The notes below the pieces were generated by a model. The model saw only the letters and a list, made by a program, of their open reading frames with translations. It was not told the DNA's origin and made no database searches. DNA of 6,585 bases from CAZYMF01 sp964648215 (GTDB lineage Bacteria; Desulfobacterota; Binatia; HRBIN30; JACQVA1), in contig CAZYMF010000243.1 of NCBI GenBank assembly GCA_964648215.1, forward strand, positions 1 through 6,585, given 5' to 3'. Positions within the stretch are counted from its first letter, which is position 1. Each line of letters opens with the position of its first letter. A program made the translations under genes and the position numbers. This document shows positions 1-6,245 of this stretch, piece by piece.

Positions 1-43
1 GAGGTCGCGTATGGCGATGCGCCTTGCGATCTTCTCCGGCCGG

Positions 44-69
44 CCTCGGTGTCCTCCGTGCCTCGGTGG
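44..69. repeat. Short tandem repeat, unit about CCTCGGTGN (three degenerate copies)
   Basis: Three near-copies of an 8-9 base unit follow one another: CCTCGGTGT (44-52), CCTCCGTG (53-60) and CCTCGGTGG (61-69), then TTCAGC. The tract lies in the gap upstream of the oxidase gene and shows no coding signal. From memory, pyrimidine-rich tracts of this kind (CCTCNGTGTCCTCNGTGG and similar) recur between genes in several environmental bacterial lineages. That this copy belongs to such a family is inference. No function is assigned. Confidence 0.55.
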
Positions 70-157
70 TTCAGCATTTTCCCGTTTCGCCTAACGGGGG
101 CGATTCCCCGAAAGACCGGCAAACCGGCACCTTTCGTCACGTATTGTCCCGTCTTTC

Positions 158-185
158 ATTTCCGGTTTCCTGTTTCCCGTTTCTC
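158..185. repeat. Heptamer tandem repeat, consensus GTTTCCN (four units)
   Basis: Four consecutive 7-base units can be read: ATTTCCG, GTTTCCT, GTTTCCC and GTTTCTC, ending 25 bases before the ribosome binding site of the oxidase gene. A strict 7-base period recalls the short tandemly repeated repetitive (STRR) heptamer sequences described in cyanobacteria, but the unit differs and no kinship is claimed. Two other heptamer arrays with different units occur inside the protease gene. The tract may lie in the 5' leader of the oxidase mRNA; no promoter could be placed confidently. Confidence 0.6.
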
Positions 186-210
186 ATTGGATTCAGCTAA
201 GGTTGCCGGC

Positions 211-216
211 AGGAGG
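211..216 (+). promoter_or_regulatory. Ribosome binding site of the FAD-linked oxidase
   Basis: A perfect AGGAGG lies five bases before the ATG at 222. It fixes that ATG as the start and predicts efficient translation. The protease gene downstream has no comparable site. Confidence 0.85.
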
Positions 217-221
217 TCCGT

Positions 222-1853
222 ATGACCACACGCCGGCGGAAATTCTGGGGCTGGGGCTGGGAAGGGGAAGGCCCCGACAACGAGCAGCAGGAGCGCATCG
301 CGCAGCTGCTGGTGGCACGCTTCGAGCTCGCCGAGATTTCGATCACCGCGCCGCCGCGCCTGGAGGACATCCAGCTCCGGCCGCCGCGCCTGACGCCGGC
401 GGCGGCGCTGGCGGAGATCTGCTCGACCGATCCCTACGATCGCGCCGGCCACAGCTACGGCAAGGCCTTTAGGGACGTCGTCCGCGCGTTCCGGCGCCAG
501 TACGGCAACCCGGTCGACATCGTCGCCTTTCCGCGGCACGAGGCGGACATCATCGCGCTGCTCGACTGGTGCGCCGACGCCGGTGCGGCGGCGATTCCGT
601 ACGGCGGCGGCTCGAGCGTGGTCGGCGGGGTCGAGCCGCGCGTGGGCGACGCCTACCAGGGGACGGTGTCGCTGGACCTCGGCCGGCTCGACCGTTTGCT
701 CGACGTCGACCGCGTCTCGCGCGCCGCGCACATCCAGGCCGGTGTCTTCGGCCCGGCGCTCGAGGACCAGCTGCGGCCGCACGGCTTCACGCTGCGGCAC
801 TTCCCGCAGTCGTTCGAGTTCTCCTCGCTCGGCGGCTGGATCGCCACTCGCTCGGGCGGTCACTTCGCGACGCTGTACACGCACATCGACGACTTCGTCG
901 AGTCGCTGCGGGTGGTGACGCCGAGCGGCGTGGTGCAGTCGCGCCGCCTGCCCGGCTCGGGCGCGGGGCCGAGCCCGGATCGTCTGTTCATCGGCTCCGA
1001 GGGAGCCCTCGGCATCATCACCGAGGCGTGGATGCGGCTGCAGGATCGGCCGACGTTCCGCGCCTCGGCGTCGGTAACCTTCACCGACTTCATGGCCGGC
1101 GTGGCCGCCGTGCGGGCGATCAGTCAGGCGGGCCTGTACCCGGCCAATTGCCGCCTGCTCGACCCGGGCGAGGCGATGACCTCGGGCGCCGGCACGGGCA
1201 GCGAGGCGGTGCTGGTCCTCGCCTTCGAGTCGGCCGATCATCCGCTCGACGCCTGGATGGCGCGCGCGCTGCAGTGCTGTCGCGACCACGGCGGCAACGT
1301 CCCCGAGGGAGCGGGACAGACGCGCACCGACTCCGGCGCCACCCGCGAGGGCGCGGCGGGGGCGTGGCGCAAGGCTTTCCTCGGCGCGCCCTACCTGCGC
1401 GACGCGCTGGTGGCGATGGGCATGATCACCGACACCTTCGAGACGGCGATCACCTGGGAGCGGTTCTCCGAGTTCCACGCCGGCGTCCTCGGCGCGGTCA
1501 ACGACGCGCTGCACCGCATCTGCGGCGGCGGCCAGGTGACCTGCCGCTTCACCCACGTCTATCCCGACGGCCCGGCGCCCTACTACTCGGTCATCGCCCC
1601 GGGCAAGAAGAACGGCGAGCTCGAGCAGTGGGACGAGATCAAGGCGGCGGCCGCCGAAGCGGTGCTGCGCCTGGGCGGCACCATCACGCACCACCATGCC
1701 GTCGGCCGCGACCACCGCCCCTGGTACGACCGCCAGCGCCCCGACGGTTTTGCCAAGGCGCTGGCGGCAGCCAAGGCCGCTCTCGATCCGGCAGGGATTC
1801 TCAACCCCGGCGTGCTCATCGATCCGCAGCCGCGGGCGAGCGATCGCGACTAG
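222..1853 (+). CDS. FAD-linked oxidase, alkyldihydroxyacetonephosphate synthase (AGPS)-like
   Basis: A 543-aa flavoprotein of the VAO/PCMH fold. AGPS proper swaps the acyl chain of acyl-DHAP for a fatty alcohol in ether-lipid synthesis; bacterial relatives are also annotated as glycolate or 2-hydroxyacid oxidases. Seen in order: an N-terminal WGWGW segment (residues 9-13) matching the Trp-rich start of the AGPS domain; the FAD pyrophosphate loop PYGGGSSVVGG (126-136); PQSFEFSSLGGW (195-206); GSEGALGIITEA (258-269); CRLLD with Arg311, CRFTHVY with Arg442 and a Tyr pair (454-455), aligning by memory with AGPS active-site Arg and Tyr positions; the His triplet 490-492 in THHHAVGRD; and the usual ending LDPAGILNPG (521-530). 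Length suits a bacterial AGPS without a peroxisomal targeting extension. No signal peptide or membrane helix is visible, so it is probably cytoplasmic or peripheral. A perfect AGGAGG sets the start. It appears to be transcribed alone: no partner gene is in the window and a hairpin follows. The family is secure; the substrate is not. Confidence 0.88.
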   Translation: MTTRRRKFWGWGWEGEGPDNEQQERIAQLLVARFELAEISITAPPRLEDIQLRPPRLTPAAALAEICSTDPYDRAGHSYGKAFRDVVRAFRRQYGNPVDIVAFPRHEADIIALLDWCADAGAAAIPYGGGSSVVGGVEPRVGDAYQGTVSLDLGRLDRLLDVDRVSRAAHIQAGVFGPALEDQLRPHGFTLRHFPQSFEFSSLGGWIATRSGGHFATLYTHIDDFVESLRVVTPSGVVQSRRLPGSGAGPSPDRLFIGSEGALGIITEAWMRLQDRPTFRASASVTFTDFMAGVAAVRAISQAGLYPANCRLLDPGEAMTSGAGTGSEAVLVLAFESADHPLDAWMARALQCCRDHGGNVPEGAGQTRTDSGATREGAAGAWRKAFLGAPYLRDALVAMGMITDTFETAITWERFSEFHAGVLGAVNDALHRICGGGQVTCRFTHVYPDGPAPYYSVIAPGKKNGELEQWDEIKAAAAEAVLRLGGTITHHHAVGRDHRPWYDRQRPDGFAKALAAAKAALDPAGILNPGVLIDPQPRASDRD

Positions 1854-1887
1854 GGGGAAGCGGATCCTGGTGAAGAGGCTTCCAGGT

Positions 1888-1910
1888 GGTATGGGCCTCT
1901 GGCCTGTACC
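1888..1910 (+). terminator. Hairpin after the oxidase gene, probable transcription terminator
   Basis: Bases 1888-1897 pair with 1901-1910 to give a 10-bp stem (GGTA/TACC, two G-T wobbles, then GGCC/GGCC) closed by a TCT triloop. It lies 35 bases after the oxidase stop and 67 bases before the protease ATG. The bases after it are pyrimidine-rich (CCATTCTGCTACTC) but not a true T-run, so it may be a weak intrinsic terminator or a 3'-end stabiliser. A second, weaker pairing (GGAAGC 1856-1861 with GCTTCC 1878-1883) lies just upstream. Together they argue that the two genes are separate units. Confidence 0.5.
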
Positions 1911-1977
1911 CATTCTGCTACTCATCCCCCTGCAGAAAGTCTTTGCTTAACCGTAAGGTCTTTCGTACACCGCCGCT

Positions 1978-4900
1978 ATGGAGCAGAAGCGCACGCGCGC
2001 TGTGTTCCGGTCGGCGCTGGGCGCGGTGTTGCTGCTAGTCACCGCCGCGAGCGCGCAGGGCGGCGGGGCTCGTTTGCCGGCGTCCGGGCAGCCGCCGCGG
2101 CCGGCGATGGCGGCGGGAGAGCTGATCGTGCGGCTGCGCTCGGAGTTCCCCGCCTGCGCGCACTGCCTGCTGGCCAAGGGGGCCGGGTTCAAGAGCGTGA
2201 CTGGCACCTACATCCTCGACCAAGTGCGCCTGCGCCACGGCATCACGGCCATGGAGCCCCTGTTCGGCGGCATCCACGCGGCAGCCCGCCGAAGCGCCGC
2301 GCAGCAGCGCTTCGGCGTGAGGGGTCCGAGTGGAGGCGCTGGGGCGGGGCCTCTCGACTCTCAACTCTCAACTCCCAACTTGTCCCAGACCTACCTCGTC
2401 CGCGTCGATCCGAAGACCGACCTGCTCGCCCTGGCCGCCGAGTTCCGCCGTGACCCGAACGTGGTGTCGGCGGAACCGAATTACCTGTACTCGGTGAAGT
2501 CGACAGTTGACAGTCGACAGTCGAGAGTAGTCTTTGGCAGCTTCAACCAAGGGTCCCCTCGCCCCCCGTCGACAGGCTCACGGCAGGTTCTGGGAGAGGG
2601 TCAGGGTGAGGGCTCCGAGAGCAGCGACCCGCCGCTGCCCGACGACCCCTTTCTCAGCTCCTCGGGCAGCTGGGGCCAGGACTTCCCCGACCTCTGGGGC
2701 CTGTTCCAGATCCACGCCCCGGAGGCCTGGGAGCTGTCCGAAGGCGAAGGGGTGATCGTGGCGGTGATCGACACGGGGATCGACATCGAGCATCCCGACC
2801 TGGCCGCCAACGTCTGGCACAACACCGGTGAGGTCCCGGGCAACGGCGCCGACGACGACGGCAACGGCTTCAGTGACGACGTGAACGGTTGGGATTTCAC
2901 GACCTGCAAGACGGCCTATGCCGATGGGCAGTGCATCGAAGCGAAGGAGCCCGGGCCGGATGTCACCGACCGCAACGGCCACGGTACGCACGTCGCGGGC
3001 ACGATTGCCGCAGTGGGCGACAACGCCATCGGCATCATCGGCGTGGCGCCCAAGGCGCAGGTCATGGCGGTCAAAGGGCTGAACGACCAAGGTCAGGGCA
3101 CAAACGCCGATCTGGCGGCGGCGCTGGTCTACGCGGCGGAAAATGGCGCGAACGTCATCAACGCGAGCTGGAGCGGCCCGCCCAGCGACACCATCAAGAC
3201 GGCGATCGAGTATGTGACGCAGATGTTCGACGTGGTGGTGGTGGTGGCGGCGGGCAACGGCGGGGTGCCGCTGGAGCAAGGGTTCTACCCGGCAAACCTG
3301 CCCGAGGTGGTTGCCGTCGGTGCGACGACGCACACCGATGAGGTGGCCTCGTTCTCCAACTTCGGCGGGCCGCTCGATCTGGTGGCGCCGGGCGGCGGCG
3401 ACGCGGAGCCGGCCACGGCAACAGATCCCGACAAGTCGGTGCTGTCGCTGCTCGCCAAGGACTCCGATCTCGGGCGCGTGTGTCATCTGGACTGCCACTG
3501 CGCCAGCCCGGCGTGCTGTGCGGACCCGGAGTGCGATGACGAGGTGTGTGAACAGGTGTGCGACCCGGCGCCGTGGGTTGTCAGTGAAGAGTACGTCCGG
3601 CTGGCGGGCACCAGCTTCGCGGCGCCGCACGTGAGCGGGGTGGCGGCGCTGGTGCGCAGCCGGCATCCGGAGTTCACCGAGGAGCAGGTGCGGCAGATCC
3701 TCCTGCAAAGCGCCGACGATCTCGGGCCGGCGGGCTGGGACCCGAACTTCGGCTACGGCCGCGTCAACGCGCAGCGAGCGGTGGCGACCGACGATATGCC
3801 GGTGGCGGAGATTCTGGTGCCGGAGAATCGCGGGAAGATCTGGGAGCGGGACTTTCCGTTCACGGTGACCGGCACGGTGGCAGCGCCGGGCGGCGCCGTG
3901 CAGGGCTGGCGGCTGATGCTGCGGCGCGAGGACGGCAACGCCGCGACCGAGATTTCTTCGGGGACCGCGTCAGTCAGCGATGGGCCGCTCGGTACGCTCG
4001 CACTCGAGAGCGCGCAGGGCTTGGAACTTGGGCAACGGTACGTCTTGCAGCTGGAAGTGGAAGACGGCAACGGCAACACGGCGACCGATACCAAGGTGTT
4101 TCTGATTCCGAATCCGCAGTACGCAGCGATACCGCTTCCCGACCCGTTTGACGAAGGTGGGTTTACGCCGGCTCTCAGCGGGGACGGTCGATGGGCAGCG
4201 GTGACCCGCAGCGACCGGGACCCACCCTACGCTACTAGTATCTGGTTGTTCGACCTACAAGCCCACAAGTCCTCCCGAATTAAAGAGGCAGGTTTTCCAT
4301 GGCTCTCTGCAAACGGGCAGTTCTTTCTCTATTTTGCTTCTGGCCTGCGGCTGAATGACCTGATGTCAGGTCTCACTCTTCCTATCGAGCTTCCAGAACT
4401 ACTCCTCCGTGGTTCGGACGGGTATTCGTTCCGCGTCGATTCCCAGGGTACGCACGTGGCGTTTGTGTCGGCAGGCGATCTCGATGCGACAGGCGAGAGC
4501 GGAAATCGCAGCGTGGACCTTTTCGTTTTGGATCGCGCCACCGGCATAATCCGCCAGCTCACGAAGAACTCGCAAGGGTCACCCGCTTTTCAGATAACGG
4601 ACCTTGTGATGACGCCGAATGCGGAGAGGTTCGCGTTCAGTACCAACGCCGATCTCGATCCGACCGCGACGACCGGCGGGGTGTTCCAGGTCTTTCTCTA
4701 TGACGATACGACTGGCGCAGCTCGTCAGCTCAGCGGCCGCACTCCAGAGGGGCCAAACGGAGGCGGTCAACCGAGCATCAGCGCCGATGGGGGCACGGTC
4801 GCCTACGAAAGCGACGGTCTGTACGTCGCGGATGTGGCCTCGGGAAGAAGTTATCAAGCGGCGAGCAGCTTGGGAGATCCGGCCGATCCCGAGTTGTCGG

Positions 4901-5646
4901 CAGACGGCCGGCAACTCGCCTTTGTAGCACAACTAGACCTCGATCCGTCGGTTGGAAACGAAGACTTGAGCCCCGAGGTCTTCCTCTTGGACTTAGCCAC
5001 GCAGCAGCCGACGCAAATTACCGATACGGCGCACGAGACGTTTTACCCGTCCGGCATGAGGATGGACGCAAGCGGCAGTACGTTTCTTTTGACCGCGTCG
5101 CCGGAGATCAACGGTATCGGACTCGATCCTTCGACCGTACGCGTCGTCAGGCGCCGCCACCCAAACGTTCCGCCGACCCTGCAAGCTCCACAAGTCATCA
5201 CGGCACAGGAGGGACTCGCTTCGTGCACACACTTTCATGCCCTGGATCCCGATGGTGACGTCATCACGCTCTACGCGCAGAGGGTTCCAGCATTTGCGTA
5301 CGGCCGCCTGCGCGACTTGGCACACTCGGTCTTCACGGATCATGGGGATGGGACGGCTGATCTCTCGTTCAAACCGGATTACACGGATGCCGGAACCTAC
5401 CCCCTGCGCATCGCGGCCTTCGACGAGGCCGGCGGTGTCGATGTCAAGGACGTTACGCTCGTAATAGAAGACACTGAGCCAGAGGGCGACGCCAACTGCG
5501 ATGGCTCGCTGGGCCTGGATGACGTGCAGGCCATGATCAGCGCCTTGTTCAACTCCAATGCTCGCGCACAGTGCATCACCAGGGACACGAATGTGGACGG
5601 CCAAGTTACGGTAGGCGACTTGGTTGCTCTGCTCAGAAAGCTGTGA
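1978..5646 (+). CDS. Secreted multidomain subtilisin-like serine protease (S8) with propeller and dockerin
   Basis: A 1222-aa exported endopeptidase. A signal peptide (1-26; hydrophobic core about 13-25, likely cleavage ASA|Q) leads into an I9/fervidolysin-like propeptide (about 47-172, ending DPNVVSAEPNYLYS) and a low-complexity linker (174-225). The S8 domain (about 235-600) has catalytic Asp265 (VIDTGID), His335 (NGHGTHVAGT), oxyanion Asn427 (AAGNGG) and Ser546 (GTSFAAPHVSG), so it should be active. An acidic GNGADDDGNG loop (288-297) is typical of calcium-binding subtilases. An eight-Cys insertion occupies 502-528. Then come an Ig-like domain (about 607-711), about six PD40/TolB-like blades (about 728-1055; e.g. 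SADGRQLAFV), a cadherin/Ig-like domain (about 1062-1165; LDPDGD, DAGTYPLRIAAFDEAGG) and a dockerin (1170-1222) with two intact calcium loops (ligands D1171/N1173/D1175/D1182 and D1203/N1205/D1207/D1214). The ATG is the only start codon after the in-frame TAA at 1954; there is no clear Shine-Dalgarno. Propeller and tail modules probably bind a surface or substrate; the target is unknown. Confidence 0.93.
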   Translation: MEQKRTRAVFRSALGAVLLLVTAASAQGGGARLPASGQPPRPAMAAGELIVRLRSEFPACAHCLLAKGAGFKSVTGTYILDQVRLRHGITAMEPLFGGIHAAARRSAAQQRFGVRGPSGGAGAGPLDSQLSTPNLSQTYLVRVDPKTDLLALAAEFRRDPNVVSAEPNYLYSVKSTVDSRQSRVVFGSFNQGSPRPPSTGSRQVLGEGQGEGSESSDPPLPDDPFLSSSGSWGQDFPDLWGLFQIHAPEAWELSEGEGVIVAVIDTGIDIEHPDLAANVWHNTGEVPGNGADDDGNGFSDDVNGWDFTTCKTAYADGQCIEAKEPGPDVTDRNGHGTHVAGTIAAVGDNAIGIIGVAPKAQVMAVKGLNDQGQGTNADLAAALVYAAENGANVINASWSGPPSDTIKTAIEYVTQMFDVVVVVAAGNGGVPLEQGFYPANLPEVVAVGATTHTDEVASFSNFGGPLDLVAPGGGDAEPATATDPDKSVLSLLAKDSDLGRVCHLDCHCASPACCADPECDDEVCEQVCDPAPWVVSEEYVRLAGTSFAAPHVSGVAALVRSRHPEFTEEQVRQILLQSADDLGPAGWDPNFGYGRVNAQRAVATDDMPVAEILVPENRGKIWERDFPFTVTGTVAAPGGAVQGWRLMLRREDGNAATEISSGTASVSDGPLGTLALESAQGLELGQRYVLQLEVEDGNGNTATDTKVFLIPNPQYAAIPLPDPFDEGGFTPALSGDGRWAAVTRSDRDPPYATSIWLFDLQAHKSSRIKEAGFPWLSANGQFFLYFASGLRLNDLMSGLTLPIELPELLLRGSDGYSFRVDSQGTHVAFVSAGDLDATGESGNRSVDLFVLDRATGIIRQLTKNSQGSPAFQITDLVMTPNAERFAFSTNADLDPTATTGGVFQVFLYDDTTGAARQLSGRTPEGPNGGGQPSISADGGTVAYESDGLYVADVASGRSYQAASSLGDPADPELSADGRQLAFVAQLDLDPSVGNEDLSPEVFLLDLATQQPTQITDTAHETFYPSGMRMDASGSTFLLTASPEINGIGLDPSTVRVVRRRHPNVPPTLQAPQVITAQEGLASCTHFHALDPDGDVITLYAQRVPAFAYGRLRDLAHSVFTDHGDGTADLSFKPDYTDAGTYPLRIAAFDEAGGVDVKDVTLVIEDTEPEGDANCDGSLGLDDVQAMISALFNSNARAQCITRDTNVDGQVTVGDLVALLRKL
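2287..2317. repeat. Perfect 11-bp inverted repeat inside the protease gene (REP-like palindrome)
   Basis: CGCCGAAGCGC (2287-2297) is the exact reverse complement of GCGCTTCGGCG (2307-2317), with a 9-base loop. It encodes part of the propeptide tail (ARRSAAQQRFGV). Such a long perfect stem is not expected from codon constraint. It resembles the hairpins of REP-type intergenic elements and starts a run of repeat-like sequence continuing to about 2612. Membership of a dispersed family cannot be tested from one window. Confidence 0.65.
2353..2380. repeat. In-gene heptamer array, consensus CTCAACT (four units)
   Basis: Four head-to-tail 7-base units occur inside the protease gene. Units two and three are identical to CTCAACT; the first has G at position 4 and the fourth has C at position 2. 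Seven is not a multiple of three, so each copy is read in a different phase, giving residues 126-134 (LDSQLSTPN). The 30 bases 2351-2380 match the reverse complement of 2498-2527 at 24 of 30 positions by eye, making the two arrays arms of an imperfect inverted repeat. Confidence 0.75.
2500..2527. repeat. In-gene heptamer array, consensus TCGACAG (four units)
   Basis: Four consecutive 7-base units are read: the first and third are TCGACAG, the second has T at position 2, the fourth has G at position 5. The array encodes STVDSRQSR at the end of the propeptide, just after the conserved NYLYS motif. On the reverse strand it is a variant of the 2353-2380 array, and the two face each other across the DNA coding for the conserved end of the propeptide. 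Confidence 0.75.
2556..2612. repeat. REP-like element with GC-rich inverted ends inside the protease gene
   Basis: CCCTCGCCC (2556-2564) pairs with GGGTGAGGG (2604-2612) apart from one wobble position. Between them lie GTCGACAGGCTCACGG and TGGGAGAGGGTCAGGG. Read on the minus strand, the right half gives CCCTCACCCTGACCC followed by TCTCCCAGAA. From memory this resembles dispersed intergenic elements common in proteobacterial genomes, and the GTCGACAGGCTCA core resembles another such family. The protein product is the linker QGSPRPPSTGSRQVLGEGQG between propeptide and catalytic domain. Family assignment is inference. Confidence 0.5.
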
Positions 5647-5673
5647 CCTACGACCGGTGATGAGCCTTCGATA

Positions 5674-6216
5674 TTAGTTGTTGAGGCAGAAGTTCTTCTC
5701 TGTCGATGTTAGCGGTGGAAAGACCACCTCCTGCCCGTTCGAATCAAGACGTTTGATGTGGACCCTTGTCGGCGCGCTGCACGCGATCGGCGACGTCACC
5801 ACCAGCTCGGTGGGCGTGACAGCGAGTATGTCCAGTGCGGCCACCCACTGCTGCGTTGCAAGGTCGAAGAACTCCACGCAGGTGCCCTTCACGGAGGGAG
5901 TGCACGTGTTGCCCACCTCGAGCGCCGCGCAGTCCGTTGCCGCTGGGCAAACGCCGCCACCCGCGGGGCAACCGTTCGTGCCTGGCTGGTAGGCGTTGTA
6001 GCCCTCGATCGCGTTGAACCCGCTCCCGGTGATGTGGACGACGTCGCCGACATTGGCCACCTTTTTGGGAAAGACCCCGTCCGTTGCTATAGTCAGGCTC
6101 CCCGGATTGCGCTGCGCCTGTGGGGAGCTGACGGCGACCTTCGACGTGCTGTTGATGTCGAAGCTTTGGATGTTGTTCAGGTCGCAGCTGGCGCCGTTGC
6201 TGCAGAAAACGGACAA
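5674..6216 (-). pseudogene. Cysteine-rich IPT/TIG-like domain fragment, probably missing its N-terminus
   Basis: The longest start gives 180 aa from a TTG at 6216; the frame is open only as far as 6240, and no Shine-Dalgarno, ATG or signal peptide is present. The protein resembles an immunoglobulin-like IPT/TIG fold: GVFPKKVANVGDVVHITGSG (47-66) is a classic first TIG strand pair, followed by VEFFDLATQQWVA (114-126), TPTELVVTSP (134-143) and RVHIKRLDSNGQEVVF (151-166). A Cys-rich loop (83-113, five Cys) interrupts the fold; nine Cys in total suggest disulfides and an extracytoplasmic home. TIG domains occur in secreted or outer-membrane proteins, so a lone copy without an export signal reads as the tail of a larger surface protein. 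Its opening abuts a tandem repeat and the end of a transposase-like gene, fitting truncation by insertion. A genuine small TTG-initiated gene is the alternative. It converges on the protease gene, stops 27 bp apart, with no clear shared terminator. Confidence 0.6.
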
Positions 6217-6224
6217 AGGGGACG

Positions 6225-6245
6225 TAGTTAGTTTATTAGTTTATC
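6225..6245. repeat. AT-rich tandem repeat, unit AGTTTATY, at the end of the transposase-like gene
   Basis: TAGTT is followed by AGTTTATT (6230-6237) and AGTTTATC (6238-6245). The tract is strikingly AT-rich against its surroundings, sits between the TIG fragment and the transposase-like gene, and overlaps that gene's TGA stop. GTAG occurs at its left edge (6224-6227); GTAG-type tetranucleotides precede REP hairpins in Escherichia coli, but no clear hairpin adjoins this one. It is best read as the terminal sequence of a mobile element. Confidence 0.5.

Noticed and set aside
95..110. Small hairpin CGGGG/CCCCG with a 6-base loop, and CCGG-CAAA-CCGG at 116-127
   Set aside because: Stems are only 4-5 bp with no T-run. 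They could be the end of an upstream transcript, but this is too weak to call a terminator.
1..224. Open frame 1 from the left edge to the oxidase start, possibly an upstream gene tail
   Set aside because: The translation runs through both tandem-repeat tracts and shows no conserved sequence; chance openness in high-GC DNA is sufficient.
156..1925. A 589-codon open frame on the minus strand covering the whole oxidase gene
   Set aside because: It is antisense to a gene with clear family motifs and a perfect ribosome binding site. Its translation is Arg/Ala/Val/Gly-rich with no recognisable motif, as expected from reading GC-rich codons backwards.
1943..1970. Possible promoter for the protease (TTGCTT, then GTACAC after 16 bases)
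   Set aside because: The -10 match is poor and GC-rich genomes give many such chance pairs. Not reported as a feature.
3230..3251. Run of GTG/GCG triplets
   Set aside because: It encodes the Val-rich strand leading to oxyanion Asn427 (VVVVVAAGNGG), a normal subtilase feature. The repeat follows from codon choice.
2578..3708. A 376-codon minus-strand frame opposite the protease catalytic domain
   Set aside because: Same explanation: an Arg/His/Val-rich antisense shadow of a well-supported subtilase domain with no motif of its own.
5647..5673. Possible bidirectional terminator between the converging protease and TIG genes
   Set aside because: Only a short ACCGGT palindrome is visible; there is no stem and T-run that would support termination.
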